Below the pieces are notes generated by a model that had not been told where the DNA came from, searched no databases, and saw only the letters and a program-made list of their open reading frames with translations. A stretch of 64,000 nucleotides of DNA, taken from Streptomyces sp. TLI_105. Its GTDB lineage: Bacteria > Actinomycetota > Actinomycetes > Streptomycetales > Streptomycetaceae. The translations under genes and the position numbers were made by a program. This document shows, piece after piece, positions 39,763 through 47,484 of this stretch. The DNA is taken from the NCBI RefSeq assembly GCF_900105415.1, contig NZ_FNSM01000001.1:6759501-6823500 (forward strand), written 5' to 3'. Numbering within the stretch: the first letter of the stretch is position 1; every line of letters begins with the position of its first letter.

Positions 39763-40371
39763 GTGTTCACCGGAATCGTCGAAGAACTGGGCGAGGTCGT
39801 CGCCGTCGAGCAGCTGGAGGACGCCTCCCGCTTCCGGCTGCGCGGCCCCCTGGTCACGGAAGGCGCCCAGCACGGCGACTCCATCGCCGTCAACGGTGTC
39901 TGTCTCACGGTCGTCGAGTTCGGCGACGGCGAGTTCACCGCCGACGTCATGGCCGAGACCCTCAAGCGGTCCAGCCTCGGCGCCCTCGAAGTCGGCTCCC
40001 GCGTCAACCTGGAGCGGCCCATGGCCGTCGGCGGCCGCCTCGGCGGCCACATCGTCCAGGGCCACGTCGACGGCACCGGCACCATCCTGGAGCGGACCCC
40101 GTCCGAGCACTGGGAACTGGTCAAGGTCGGCCTGCCCGCCCACCTCTCCCGGTACGTCGTCGAGAAGGGCTCGATCACGGTCGACGGCGTCAGCCTCACC
40201 GTCGTCGAGGTCGCCGACGACTGGTTCACCATCAGCCTCATCCCGACCACCCTCGACCTGACCACGCTCGGCATCAAGCAGTCCGGCGACCCGGTCAACC
40301 TCGAAGTGGACGTCATCGCCAAGTACGTCGAGCGGCTGCTCGGCACCGACGCCAAGGAGAACGAGAAGTGA
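39763..40371 (+). CDS. ribE: Riboflavin synthase, alpha subunit
   Basis: 202 residues, GTG start. It dismutates two 6,7-dimethyl-8-ribityllumazine molecules to riboflavin. The protein is two repeated beta-barrel lumazine-binding domains: the first begins (M)[15 protein letters not shown] with [13 protein letters not shown], the second contains [14 protein letters not shown] and [16 protein letters not shown]. The duplication and length are normal. Its stop overlaps the GTG of ribM. Confidence 0.96.
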   Translation: MFTGIVEELGEVVAVEQLEDASRFRLRGPLVTEGAQHGDSIAVNGVCLTVVEFGDGEFTADVMAETLKRSSLGALEVGSRVNLERPMAVGGRLGGHIVQGHVDGTGTILERTPSEHWELVKVGLPAHLSRYVVEKGSITVDGVSLTVVEVADDWFTISLIPTTLDLTTLGIKQSGDPVNLEVDVIAKYVERLLGTDAKENEK

Positions 40372-41006
40372 ACTGGCTCAACTCCGAGGCGTTCGCGGTC
40401 TTCGGCCAGCACATCATGTGGTCCGACATGATCGGCAACACGATCGGGCTCATAGCCCTCGCGCTCGGCTGGCGCCGCTCCATCCTCACCTGGCCCGCCC
40501 AGCTGCTCTCCGGCCTCATCCTCGTCGGCGCCTACGCCTCCGCCCACCTCTCCGGCGGCGTCGGCAAGCAGCTCCTCGTCATCGGCGTCGCCGCCTGGGG
40601 CTGGTGGCAGTGGAACCGCGGCAAGCGGCAGGCCCAGGACGGCTCCATCGCCGTCCGCTTCGCCACCTGGAAGGAGCGCGGACTGCTCCTGGCGGGCGCG
40701 GCCCTCGGCACCCTCGCCGTCGGCGGGCTCTTCACCCTCTACCCGTCGCTCTCCTGGAGCCCCTGGGCCGACGCGTACATCTTCGTCGGCACCCTCGTCG
40801 CGATGATCGCCCAGGCCCGCGGCCTCGTCGAGTTCTGGTTCGCCTGGCTCCTCGTCGACCTCGTCGGCGTCCCGCTCGCCTTCAACAGCGGTCTCGCCTT
40901 CTCCGGCCTCGTCTACGTCATCTACTTCGCCCTCGTCATCTGGGGCATGCGCGACTGGTGGCTCCGGACGCGTACGACCTCCGCTCTGGAAGGAGCCACG
41001 GCATGA
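40368..41006 (+). CDS. ribM: PnuC-family transporter, probable riboflavin importer RibM
   Basis: 212 residues, about seven membrane segments ([47 protein letters not shown] and others). The WGWWQW motif is the PnuC-family signature. PnuC proteins import vitamins by facilitated diffusion with intracellular trapping; members encoded inside rib operons of actinobacteria (RibM/PnuX) take up riboflavin. The GTG overlaps the ribE stop, and its own stop overlaps the ribBA ATG, so it is translationally embedded in the riboswitch-controlled operon. Nicotinamide riboside is the less likely substrate. Confidence 0.88.
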   Translation: MNWLNSEAFAVFGQHIMWSDMIGNTIGLIALALGWRRSILTWPAQLLSGLILVGAYASAHLSGGVGKQLLVIGVAAWGWWQWNRGKRQAQDGSIAVRFATWKERGLLLAGAALGTLAVGGLFTLYPSLSWSPWADAYIFVGTLVAMIAQARGLVEFWFAWLLVDLVGVPLAFNSGLAFSGLVYVIYFALVIWGMRDWWLRTRTTSALEGATA

Positions 41007-42280
41007 GCGCGCTTCCGATCTGGGACGCCACCGACCTGGCCCTCGACCCCGTCGAGCAGGCCATCCGCGACATCGCCGCCGGCCGTCCCGTCGTCGTCGT
41101 CGACGACGAGGACCGCGAGAACGAGGGCGACCTCGTCATCGCCGCCGAGAAGGCCACCCCCGAGATCGTCGCCTTCATGATGACCGAGTGCCGCGGCCTG
41201 ATCTGCGCACCCATGGAGGACGAGGAGCTGCGGCGCCTCGAACTCCCGCAGATGGTCGAGCACAACACCGAGTCGATGCGCACGGCCTTCACCGTCTCCG
41301 TGGACGCGTCCCCCGCCCACGGCGTCACCACCGGCATTTCCGCCGCCGACCGCGCCACCACCCTGCGGATGCTGGCCTCCGGCCGCCACGAGCCGGGCGA
41401 CTTCGTCCGCCCCGGCCACATCTTCCCGCTGCGCGCCAAGTCCGGCGGCGTCCTCGCCCGCAACGGACACACCGAGGCCGCCGTCGACCTCGCCCGCCTC
41501 GCGGGCCTCCGCCCGGCCGGCGCGATCGTCGAGATCGCCGGCGAGGACGGCGTGATGCTGCGCCTGCCCGAACTGGTCCCCTTCGCCCGCAAGCACGGCC
41601 TGACGATCATCTCCATCGAGGACCTGATCGCCTACCGCCGCTCCGCCGAGCCGACCGTCCGCCGCGAGGCCGAGGTCCAGCTCCCCACCGCGCACGGCGA
41701 GTTCACCGCGTACGGCTACCGCTCCACCGTCGACGGCGTCGAGCACGTCGCCCTCGTCCACGGCGAGATCGGCGACGGCGAGGACGTCCTCGTCCGGGTC
41801 CACTCCGAGTGCCTGACCGGCGACATCTTCCAGTCGCTGCGCTGCGACTGCGGCCCCCAGCTGCAGGCCTCCATGGACCGGATCACCGAGGCCGGGCGCG
41901 GCGTCGTCGTCTACCTGCGCGGCCACGAGGGCCGCGGCATCGGCCTGCTGTCCAAGCTGCGCGCGTACGAGCTCCAGGAGCGCGGCCGCGACACCCTCGA
42001 CGCCAACCTGGAGCTCGGACTGCCCGCCGACGCCCGCGACTACGCGGCCGGCGCGCAGATCCTCGGGGACCTCGGCGTCCGCAGCCTGCGCCTGCTGACC
42101 AACAACCCCGACAAGATCGACGCCCTCACCCGGCACGGCCTGAGGGTCGAGGGCCGGGAGCCCATGCCGGTCCAGGCCGGCGAGCACAACCTCCGCTACC
42201 TGCGCACCAAGCGGGACCGGATGGGGCACGACCTGCCCTGGCTGGACGGCTCCCCGGCCTCCACCTGCGGCAACCAGTAA
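41003..42280 (+). CDS. ribBA: Bifunctional DHBP synthase / GTP cyclohydrolase II
   Basis: 425 residues. The N-terminal RibB half (about 1-205) makes 3,4-dihydroxy-2-butanone 4-phosphate and has [22 protein letters not shown], with the acidic metal site, plus [14 protein letters not shown] and [16 protein letters not shown]. The C-terminal RibA half has [23 protein letters not shown], with the three zinc cysteines, and [23 protein letters not shown], then NNPDKIDAL. Both active sites look complete. Overlaps ribM by ATGA and precedes ribH by 30 bases. Confidence 0.97.
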   Translation: MSALPIWDATDLALDPVEQAIRDIAAGRPVVVVDDEDRENEGDLVIAAEKATPEIVAFMMTECRGLICAPMEDEELRRLELPQMVEHNTESMRTAFTVSVDASPAHGVTTGISAADRATTLRMLASGRHEPGDFVRPGHIFPLRAKSGGVLARNGHTEAAVDLARLAGLRPAGAIVEIAGEDGVMLRLPELVPFARKHGLTIISIEDLIAYRRSAEPTVRREAEVQLPTAHGEFTAYGYRSTVDGVEHVALVHGEIGDGEDVLVRVHSECLTGDIFQSLRCDCGPQLQASMDRITEAGRGVVVYLRGHEGRGIGLLSKLRAYELQERGRDTLDANLELGLPADARDYAAGAQILGDLGVRSLRLLTNNPDKIDALTRHGLRVEGREPMPVQAGEHNLRYLRTKRDRMGHDLPWLDGSPASTCGNQ

Positions 42281-42310
42281 CCACGTACGTACGAAACGGC
42301 TAGGAGAGAC

Positions 42311-42796
42311 ATGAGCGGCAAGGGCGCACCCGTCCTCAGCGTGAAGAACTGCGGCGACCTCCGGGTCGCGGTGATCGCGGCGCAGTGGCACGAGAAGATC
42401 ATGGACGGTCTCGTCGACGGCGCCCTGCGCGCCCTGAGCGAGCTCGGCATCGACGAGCCGACGCTGCTGCGCGTCCCCGGCAGCTTCGAGCTCCCGGTCG
42501 TGGCGAAGGTCCTCGCCGGGCGCGGCTACGATGCCATCGTGGCGCTCGGCGTCGTCATCCGCGGCGGAACGCCGCACTTCGAGTACGTGTGCCAGGGCGT
42601 CACCCACGGCCTCACCCAGGTCTCGATCGACACCGGCGTACCCGTCGGATTCGGTGTCCTCACCGTCGACAACGAGGAGCAGGCGCTCGACCGGGCCGGC
42701 CTCGAAGGATCCTCCGAGGACAAGGGCCACGAGGCCGTCACCGCCGCCGTCGCCACCGCCACCACGCTGCGCACGGTCAGCGAACCCTGGCGCTGA
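42311..42796 (+). CDS. ribH: 6,7-dimethyl-8-ribityllumazine synthase
   Basis: 161 residues, standard length. It condenses the RibD and RibB products to the lumazine that RibE uses. Family motifs are visible: [21 protein letters not shown] (aromatic substrate site), [39 protein letters not shown] (phosphate site and catalytic His), and [33 protein letters not shown] lies before the ATG. It completes the riboflavin set; hisE begins 35 bases later. Confidence 0.97.
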   Translation: MSGKGAPVLSVKNCGDLRVAVIAAQWHEKIMDGLVDGALRALSELGIDEPTLLRVPGSFELPVVAKVLAGRGYDAIVALGVVIRGGTPHFEYVCQGVTHGLTQVSIDTGVPVGFGVLTVDNEEQALDRAGLEGSSEDKGHEAVTAAVATATTLRTVSEPWR

Positions 42797-42831
42797 GCAC
42801 GCGATCCTCACCCCGTACTCTTAGGACCATC

Positions 42832-43104
42832 ATGGCGAACAAAACCTTCGAAGAGCTCTTCGCCGAGCTCAAGCTCAAGGCGGAGACCGGCGACCCGGCC
42901 ACCTCCCGCACCGCGGAACTGGTGGACAAGGGCGTCCATGCCATCGGCAAGAAGGTCGTCGAGGAGGCCGCCGAGGTCTGGATGGCCGCCGAGTACGAGG
43001 GCAAGGAAGCGGCCGCCGAGGAGATCTCGCAGCTGCTGTACCACGTCCAGGTGATGATGGTCGCCCGCGGGATCTCGCTCGACGACGTCTACGCCCACCT
43101 CTGA
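42832..43104 (+). CDS. hisE: Phosphoribosyl-ATP pyrophosphatase
   Basis: 90 residues. It hydrolyses PRATP to PRAMP, step two of histidine synthesis. The all-helical MazG-like fold shows [15 protein letters not shown], the conserved [38 protein letters not shown] with the Glu/Asp metal cluster, and [10 protein letters not shown]. It is the stand-alone HisE form, without HisI. hisG follows, the normal actinobacterial pair. It lies close behind ribH, so it may be partly transcribed from the rib promoter; a TACTCTTAGGA stretch in the gap could be an extra -10. Confidence 0.95.
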   Translation: MANKTFEELFAELKLKAETGDPATSRTAELVDKGVHAIGKKVVEEAAEVWMAAEYEGKEAAAEEISQLLYHVQVMMVARGISLDDVYAHL

Positions 43105-43164
43105 GCACCACCCGGAAAAGCCGAACACCCTCCCCAGAACTCCCAGGCAAAGGAAGCTCACCCC

Positions 43165-44013
43165 ATGCTGCGCATCGCCGTCCCCAACAAGGGTTCCCTC
43201 TCCGGACCTGCGTCGGCAATGCTCCATGAGGCCGGCTACCGCCAGCGCAAGGAGTCCAAGGAACTGGTGGTCATCGACCCCGACAACGAGGTCGAGTTCT
43301 TCTACCTGCGGCCGAAGGACATCGCGATCTACGTCGCCTCCGGGAAGCTGGACATCGGCATCACCGGCCGTGACCTGCTCCTGGACTCCGGAGCCAGCGC
43401 CGAGGAGATCCTCCCGCTGAACTTCGGCCGCTCCACCTTCCGCTACGCCACCCGCCCGGGCACCGCGAACGGCCCCGAGGACTTCGGCGGCATGACGATC
43501 GCCACCTCCTACGAGGGCATCGTCGCCAAGCACCTCGCCGACCAGGGCATCGACGCCTCCGTCGTCCACCTGGACGGCGCCGTCGAGACCGCGATCCAGC
43601 TGGGCGTCGCCCAGGTCATCGCGGACGTCGTGGAGACCGGAACCAGCCTGCGCAACGCGGGCCTGGAGGTCATCGGCGAGCCGATCCTGACCTCCGAGGC
43701 CGTCGTCATCCGCCGCCACGGCGCCTCGGACGACCACCCGCAGGTGCAGCAGTTCATGCGCCGCCTCCAGGGCGTCCTGGTCGCCCGCTCGTACGTGATG
43801 ATGGACTACGACTGCCGGGCCGAGCACCTGGAGCAGGCCGTCGCCCTCACCCCGGGCCTGGAGTCGCCGACCGTCTCCCCGCTGCACAACGAGGGCTGGG
43901 TCGCCGTCCGCGCGATGGTCCCCGCCAAGGAGGCGCAGCGGATCATGGACGACCTGTACGAGATCGGCGCCCGCGCCATCCTTACCACCGCCATCCACGC
44001 CTGCCGCCTCTGA
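43165..44013 (+). CDS. hisG: ATP phosphoribosyltransferase, long form
   Basis: 282 residues, the long HisG type with a C-terminal regulatory domain that binds histidine, so no HisZ partner is needed. The catalytic core starts MLRIAVPNKGSLSGPASAMLHEAGY, with DIGITGRDLLLDSGA and IATSYEGIVAKHLADQGI. The PRPP-binding loop reads VIADVVETGTSLRNAGL. The ACT-like regulatory part covers about 210-282, with ESPTVSPLHNEGWVAVRAMVP. It opens the histidine pathway; feedback by histidine is known for the family. Confidence 0.97.
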   Translation: MLRIAVPNKGSLSGPASAMLHEAGYRQRKESKELVVIDPDNEVEFFYLRPKDIAIYVASGKLDIGITGRDLLLDSGASAEEILPLNFGRSTFRYATRPGTANGPEDFGGMTIATSYEGIVAKHLADQGIDASVVHLDGAVETAIQLGVAQVIADVVETGTSLRNAGLEVIGEPILTSEAVVIRRHGASDDHPQVQQFMRRLQGVLVARSYVMMDYDCRAEHLEQAVALTPGLESPTVSPLHNEGWVAVRAMVPAKEAQRIMDDLYEIGARAILTTAIHACRL

Positions 44014-44051
44014 CGACCGGCCCGCACGCCCTCAGGCACCGAGGAACCCCG

Positions 44052-44504
44052 ATGTCCCAGACCGCACCGCCCGCCCTCCCGGTCACCTTCCGTCCCGGGC
44101 GCACCCGGGCCGTCCTGCTGACCATGAGCGTCGCGATCTTCGTGGTCATCACCGCCGTCGCGATGATGCTGGAGCGGCTGGGACCGGGGGAGCGCGCCAG
44201 CTTCGTGTTCACCGCCGCGCTGCTCTCCGGGGTCCTCGTCCTGCTGAGCCGCCCCAAGGTCGTCGCCGACGACGAGGGCGTCACGGTCGTCAACATCGCC
44301 AGGACCCGGCGCCTCGCCTGGGCGGAGATCCTCAAGGTCAACCTCCGCCCCGGCGACCCCTGGGTCTTCCTCGACCTCAGCGACGGCACCAGCCTTCCGG
44401 CGCTCGGCATCCAGCCCGGCATCGCCAAGGAATCGGCGATCCGCGACGCCCGCGCCCTGCGGGCCCTCGCGGACAGCCACGGGACGGGCTCGGAAACCCA
44501 CTGA
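44052..44504 (+). CDS. Membrane protein with bacterial PH-like domain
   Basis: 150 residues. Two membrane segments (about 19-40 VLLTMSVAIFVVITAVAMML and 49-65 SFVFTAALLSGVLVLLS) are followed by a PH-like beta domain with VVADDEGVTVVNIARTRRLAWAEILKVNLRPGDPWVFLDLSDG, the pattern of the short bacterial PH family. It starts 38 bases after hisG in the same direction and ends before a strong terminator, so it is the last gene of the rib-his block. Function is unknown; the same hisE-hisG-PH order is common in Streptomyces, which suggests a conserved but undescribed link. Confidence 0.85.
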   Translation: MSQTAPPALPVTFRPGRTRAVLLTMSVAIFVVITAVAMMLERLGPGERASFVFTAALLSGVLVLLSRPKVVADDEGVTVVNIARTRRLAWAEILKVNLRPGDPWVFLDLSDGTSLPALGIQPGIAKESAIRDARALRALADSHGTGSETH

Positions 44505-44512
44505 GACCCTGA

Positions 44513-44540
44513 GACGGACCGGGGCGAACCCCGGTCCGTC
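44513..44540 (+). terminator. Terminator at the end of the rib-his block
   Basis: Perfect 12-bp stem GACGGACCGGGG (44513-44524) with 44529-44540 closed by the tetraloop CGAA. It lies 9 bases after the PH-domain gene stop. Confidence 0.9.
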
Positions 44541-44592
44541 CCCCATCCGGGGCCGACCCCCTGCCCTTCGGGGCGTTCACGTGACTACTCTG

Positions 44593-44624
44593 GAGACGGT
44601 GGTGCCGAGCGGCACCACCGTCTC
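44593..44624 (+). promoter_or_regulatory. Leader hairpin upstream of the first CNNM gene
   Basis: A perfect 14-bp stem GAGACGGTGGTGCC (44593-44606) with 44611-44624 and the loop GAGC, 52 bases after the previous terminator and 121 before the CNNM ATG. A weaker GGGCCGC/GCGGCCC hairpin follows shortly downstream. It could be a second terminator or a regulatory leader of the transporter mRNA; no known metal riboswitch consensus was recognised. Confidence 0.45.
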
Positions 44625-44745
44625 GCGTGTGCAGGGCCGCTGCCGCGGCCCGCGAGACCACCCTTCGACCCGAGGAGTGACTCCCTCCAGCAATGGACGG
44701 ATCGTCCGGTAGTACCTGCGCCGCCCCCTCCCTGGAGGCGGCGAC

Positions 44746-46254
44746 ATGATCATCTCTCTTCTGCTGCTCTTCGCGGCTTTCCTCCTGATCCTCGCCAACG
44801 GCTTCTTCGTGGCCGCCGAGTTCGGCCTCGTGACCGTCGAGCGCGCCGAGGCCGAGCGGGCCGCGGCCGACGGCGACCGGCGTGCCCGCACCGTCGTCAC
44901 CGCGCTGCGCGAGCTGTCCTTCCAGCTCTCCGGCACCCAGCTCGGCATCACGATCACCTCGCTGGTCGTCGGCATGCTCGCCGAGCCCGCCCTCGCCGGG
45001 CTGCTGCACGGGCCGCTCACCGCGACCGGACTGCCCGAAGGGGCCGTCTCCGGGATCTCGGTGGTGATCGGCATGCTGCTCGCCTCCGCCGTCCAGATGG
45101 TGGTCGGCGAGCTCGTCCCGAAGAACTGGGCGGTCTCCCGGCCGCTCCAGGTCGCCCGCTTCGTCGCCACCCCGCAGCGCCGCTTCTCGACGCTGTTCCG
45201 GCCGGTGATCTCCCTGCTCAACCGGGTCGCCAACCGGCTGGTACGGCTCCTGGGCGTCGAGCCCACCGAGGAGCTGGACTCGGTCCGCACCCCCGGCGAG
45301 CTCGTCTCGCTGGCCCGGCACTCCGCCCAGGCCGGCGCGCTCGAACAGGACACCGCCGACCTCTTCGTACGGACCCTGACCCTCGGCGGCCTCACCGCCG
45401 AGCAGGTCATGACCCCGCGCGTGAAGGTGAGCGCCCTCCAGTGGGACGCCACCGCGGCCGACGTCCTCAACCTCACCCGGGCCACCGGCCTCTCGCGCTT
45501 CCCGGTCTACCGCGACCGCATCGACGAGATCGTCGGCATGGTCCACCTCAAGGACGCGCTCGCCGTCACCCCGCACGCCCGCCTGCGCACCCCCGTCGGA
45601 CGGATCGCGGTCCCGCCGCTCCTCGTCCCCGAGACGCTGCCCGCCCAGACGCTCCTGGAGCGGCTGCGCCGGGAGCAGCCGATCGCGGTGGTCGTCGACG
45701 AGTACGGCGGCACGGCCGGCGTCGTCACCCTGGAGGACATCGTGGAGGAGCTCGTCGGCGAGGTCCGCGACGAGCACGACACCGCCGCCGACGGGCGGCC
45801 CGAGCTGGCCGCGGCGCCCGCCGAGGACGGCCGTCCCGCCTGGGAGGCCGACGGCTCCTGCCGGGTCCACACCCTGCGCCGGATAGGCCTCGACGTGCCC
45901 GACGGGCCGTACGAGACCGTCGCCGGACTCGTCGCCGACCTCCTCGGGCGCATCCCGGCCCCCGGAGACCGGGCCGAGCTCCCCGGCTGGCGGCTCTCGG
46001 TGCGCCAGGTCGACCGCTACCGCGCCGAGCGGGTACGGATCGTCAGGACGGCCCCCGACACGGACTCGGCCGGGACATCGGCCTCCGGTCCGGACTCGTG
46101 GGCGGCGGACGCGGTCGGGGCCTCGGCCTCCGACGCGGACCGGGTGGGGGCGTCGGTCCTCGGCCCGGGCGCGGTCGGGACCTCGGTCTCCGGCCCGGGC
46201 TCGGGCGCGGCGGGCGTCGTCCCGGTGCCCGTTCCCGCGGAGGCGGGCCGATGA
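44746..46254 (+). CDS. CNNM/CorC-type membrane protein (hemolysin family), copy 1
   Basis: 502 residues. The N-terminal CNNM (DUF21) domain has three to four membrane segments with LLILANGFFVAAEFGLVTVERAEAERAA, QLGITITSLVVGMLAEPAL and VQMVVGELVPKNWAVSRPLQVA. A CBS pair (about 215-340) follows with VMTPRVKVSAL and VVVDEYGGTAGVVTLEDIVEELVGEVRDE, then a CorC_HlyC domain to about 435. Such proteins are linked to Mg2+/Co2+ export or resistance. The last 65 residues are a low-complexity Ser/Gly/Ala/Val tail absent from copy 2. Its stop overlaps the start of copy 2. Confidence 0.92.
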   Translation: MIISLLLLFAAFLLILANGFFVAAEFGLVTVERAEAERAAADGDRRARTVVTALRELSFQLSGTQLGITITSLVVGMLAEPALAGLLHGPLTATGLPEGAVSGISVVIGMLLASAVQMVVGELVPKNWAVSRPLQVARFVATPQRRFSTLFRPVISLLNRVANRLVRLLGVEPTEELDSVRTPGELVSLARHSAQAGALEQDTADLFVRTLTLGGLTAEQVMTPRVKVSALQWDATAADVLNLTRATGLSRFPVYRDRIDEIVGMVHLKDALAVTPHARLRTPVGRIAVPPLLVPETLPAQTLLERLRREQPIAVVVDEYGGTAGVVTLEDIVEELVGEVRDEHDTAADGRPELAAAPAEDGRPAWEADGSCRVHTLRRIGLDVPDGPYETVAGLVADLLGRIPAPGDRAELPGWRLSVRQVDRYRAERVRIVRTAPDTDSAGTSASGPDSWAADAVGASASDADRVGASVLGPGAVGTSVSGPGSGAAGVVPVPVPAEAGR

Positions 46255-47303
46255 GCACCCTGCAACTCCTCTTCGCCGTCCTCCTGGTCCTCGCCAACGG
46301 CTTCTTCGTCGGGGCCGAGTTCGCCCTCGTCTCCGTCCGGCGCAGCCAGATCGAGCCGCTCGGAGGCGCCAGGGCCAAGCAGGTCCTGCACGGCCTGGAG
46401 AACCTGCCGCAGATGATGGCCGCCGCCCAGTTCGGCATCACCGTCTGCTCCCTGACGCTCGGCGCCGTCGCCGAGCCGACCGTCGCCCGGCTCCTCGAAC
46501 CGGTCTTCCACTCGGTCGGCGTCCCGGAGGGGCTGATCCATCCGCTCGGCTACGTCATCGCCCTCGCCGCGGTCGTCTTCCTCCACCTCGTCATCGGCGA
46601 GATGGTCCCGAAGAACCTGGCGATGGCGGACCCCGAGCGCACCGCCCTCTGGCTCGCCCCCGGCCTCGTCGGCTTCGCCCGGCTCTGCCGGCCGGTCACG
46701 GCCGCGCTCGGGGCCTGCGCCCGGCTGGTCCTGCGGGCGTTCAAGGTCGAGCCGAAGGACGAGGTGGAGGCGGTCTTCACCAGCGTCCAGCTCGGGCGTC
46801 TCGTGGAGGACGCGGGCCAGGCGGGGCTGCTCGACCCGGTCGAGCAGGAGCGCCTGGAGGACGCCCTCGAACTGGGCAGCCGCCCGGTGACGGACGTCCT
46901 CATCGCCCCCGCCTCCCTCGTCACGGTCCCGCCGTCGGTCACCCCGCGCGAGATCGAGGAGCTGACCGTACGGACCGGGTACTCCCGCTTCCCGGTCCGC
47001 GCCGAGGGCCGGGCGACCTTCATGGGCTTCGTGCACGTGAAGGACGTCCTGGACCTGGAGGAGCGGGAGCGGGCGGTGCCGCAGCGGCTGTGGCGCCCCA
47101 TGGCGACGCTCCGCGCGGAGCTGCCGCTGGACGACGCCCTCACCGTGATGCGCCGCGCCGCCACCCATCTGGCGCAGGTCGCGGACGGCTCGGGCCGGAT
47201 CCTCGGCCTGGTCGCCCTGGAGGACGTCCTGGAGATGCTGGTGGGCGAGGTCCGCGACCCCGCGCACCGCGTCCAGCCGGTCCCGGCGCGCACGGTCCGG
47301 TAA
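46251..47303 (+). CDS. CNNM/CorC-type membrane protein (hemolysin family), copy 2
   Basis: 350 residues, overlapping copy 1 by ATGA. The CNNM domain has LLVLANGFFVGAEFALVSVRRSQIEPLGGARAKQVL, AAQFGITVCSLTLGAVAEPTVA and FLHLVIGEMVPKNLAMADPERTA. A CBS pair (about 205-335) has TGYSRFPVRAEGRATFMGFVHVKDVLDLEE and LGLVALEDVLEMLVGEVRDPAHR. It lacks the CorC_HlyC domain present in copy 1, so the two are not interchangeable and may form a heteromeric transporter, as paired CNNM genes often occur in actinobacteria. Its stop lies 12 bases before a MITE-like element. Confidence 0.92.
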   Translation: MSTLQLLFAVLLVLANGFFVGAEFALVSVRRSQIEPLGGARAKQVLHGLENLPQMMAAAQFGITVCSLTLGAVAEPTVARLLEPVFHSVGVPEGLIHPLGYVIALAAVVFLHLVIGEMVPKNLAMADPERTALWLAPGLVGFARLCRPVTAALGACARLVLRAFKVEPKDEVEAVFTSVQLGRLVEDAGQAGLLDPVEQERLEDALELGSRPVTDVLIAPASLVTVPPSVTPREIEELTVRTGYSRFPVRAEGRATFMGFVHVKDVLDLEERERAVPQRLWRPMATLRAELPLDDALTVMRRAATHLAQVADGSGRILGLVALEDVLEMLVGEVRDPAHRVQPVPARTVR

Positions 47304-47315
47304 GCCGGACAGGCC

Positions 47316-47484
47316 CTAGGGCCTGTCTGACAATTCCCGCCGGGTCCGGCCCGCCCGGCACGCGCGCTCGCCGCACGGCCGAAACGCCCAAGTAGCTCCG
47401 CTACAAGAGCGCCCCGGCCGCACGCCGATCGCACGCACCGAGCGACCCGGCCTGATCCGACGCGAATTGTCAGACAGGCCCTAG
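47316..47484. mobile_element. MITE-like element with 21-bp perfect terminal inverted repeats
   Basis: 169 bp, non-coding. Ends 47316-47336 (CTAGGGCCTGTCTGACAATT then C) and 47464-47484 are exact reverse complements. CTAG at both outer ends could be a target duplication or part of the repeat. The interior is GC-rich and can fold on itself. I recall very similar short elements scattered in many Streptomyces genomes. The right end provides the stop codon (47481-47483) of the neighbouring AAA ATPase gene. Confidence 0.85.

Noticed and set aside
40368..41006. A nicotinamide mononucleotide transporter
   Set aside because: The PnuC fold is right, but its place inside a riboswitch-controlled riboflavin operon makes riboflavin the likelier substrate.
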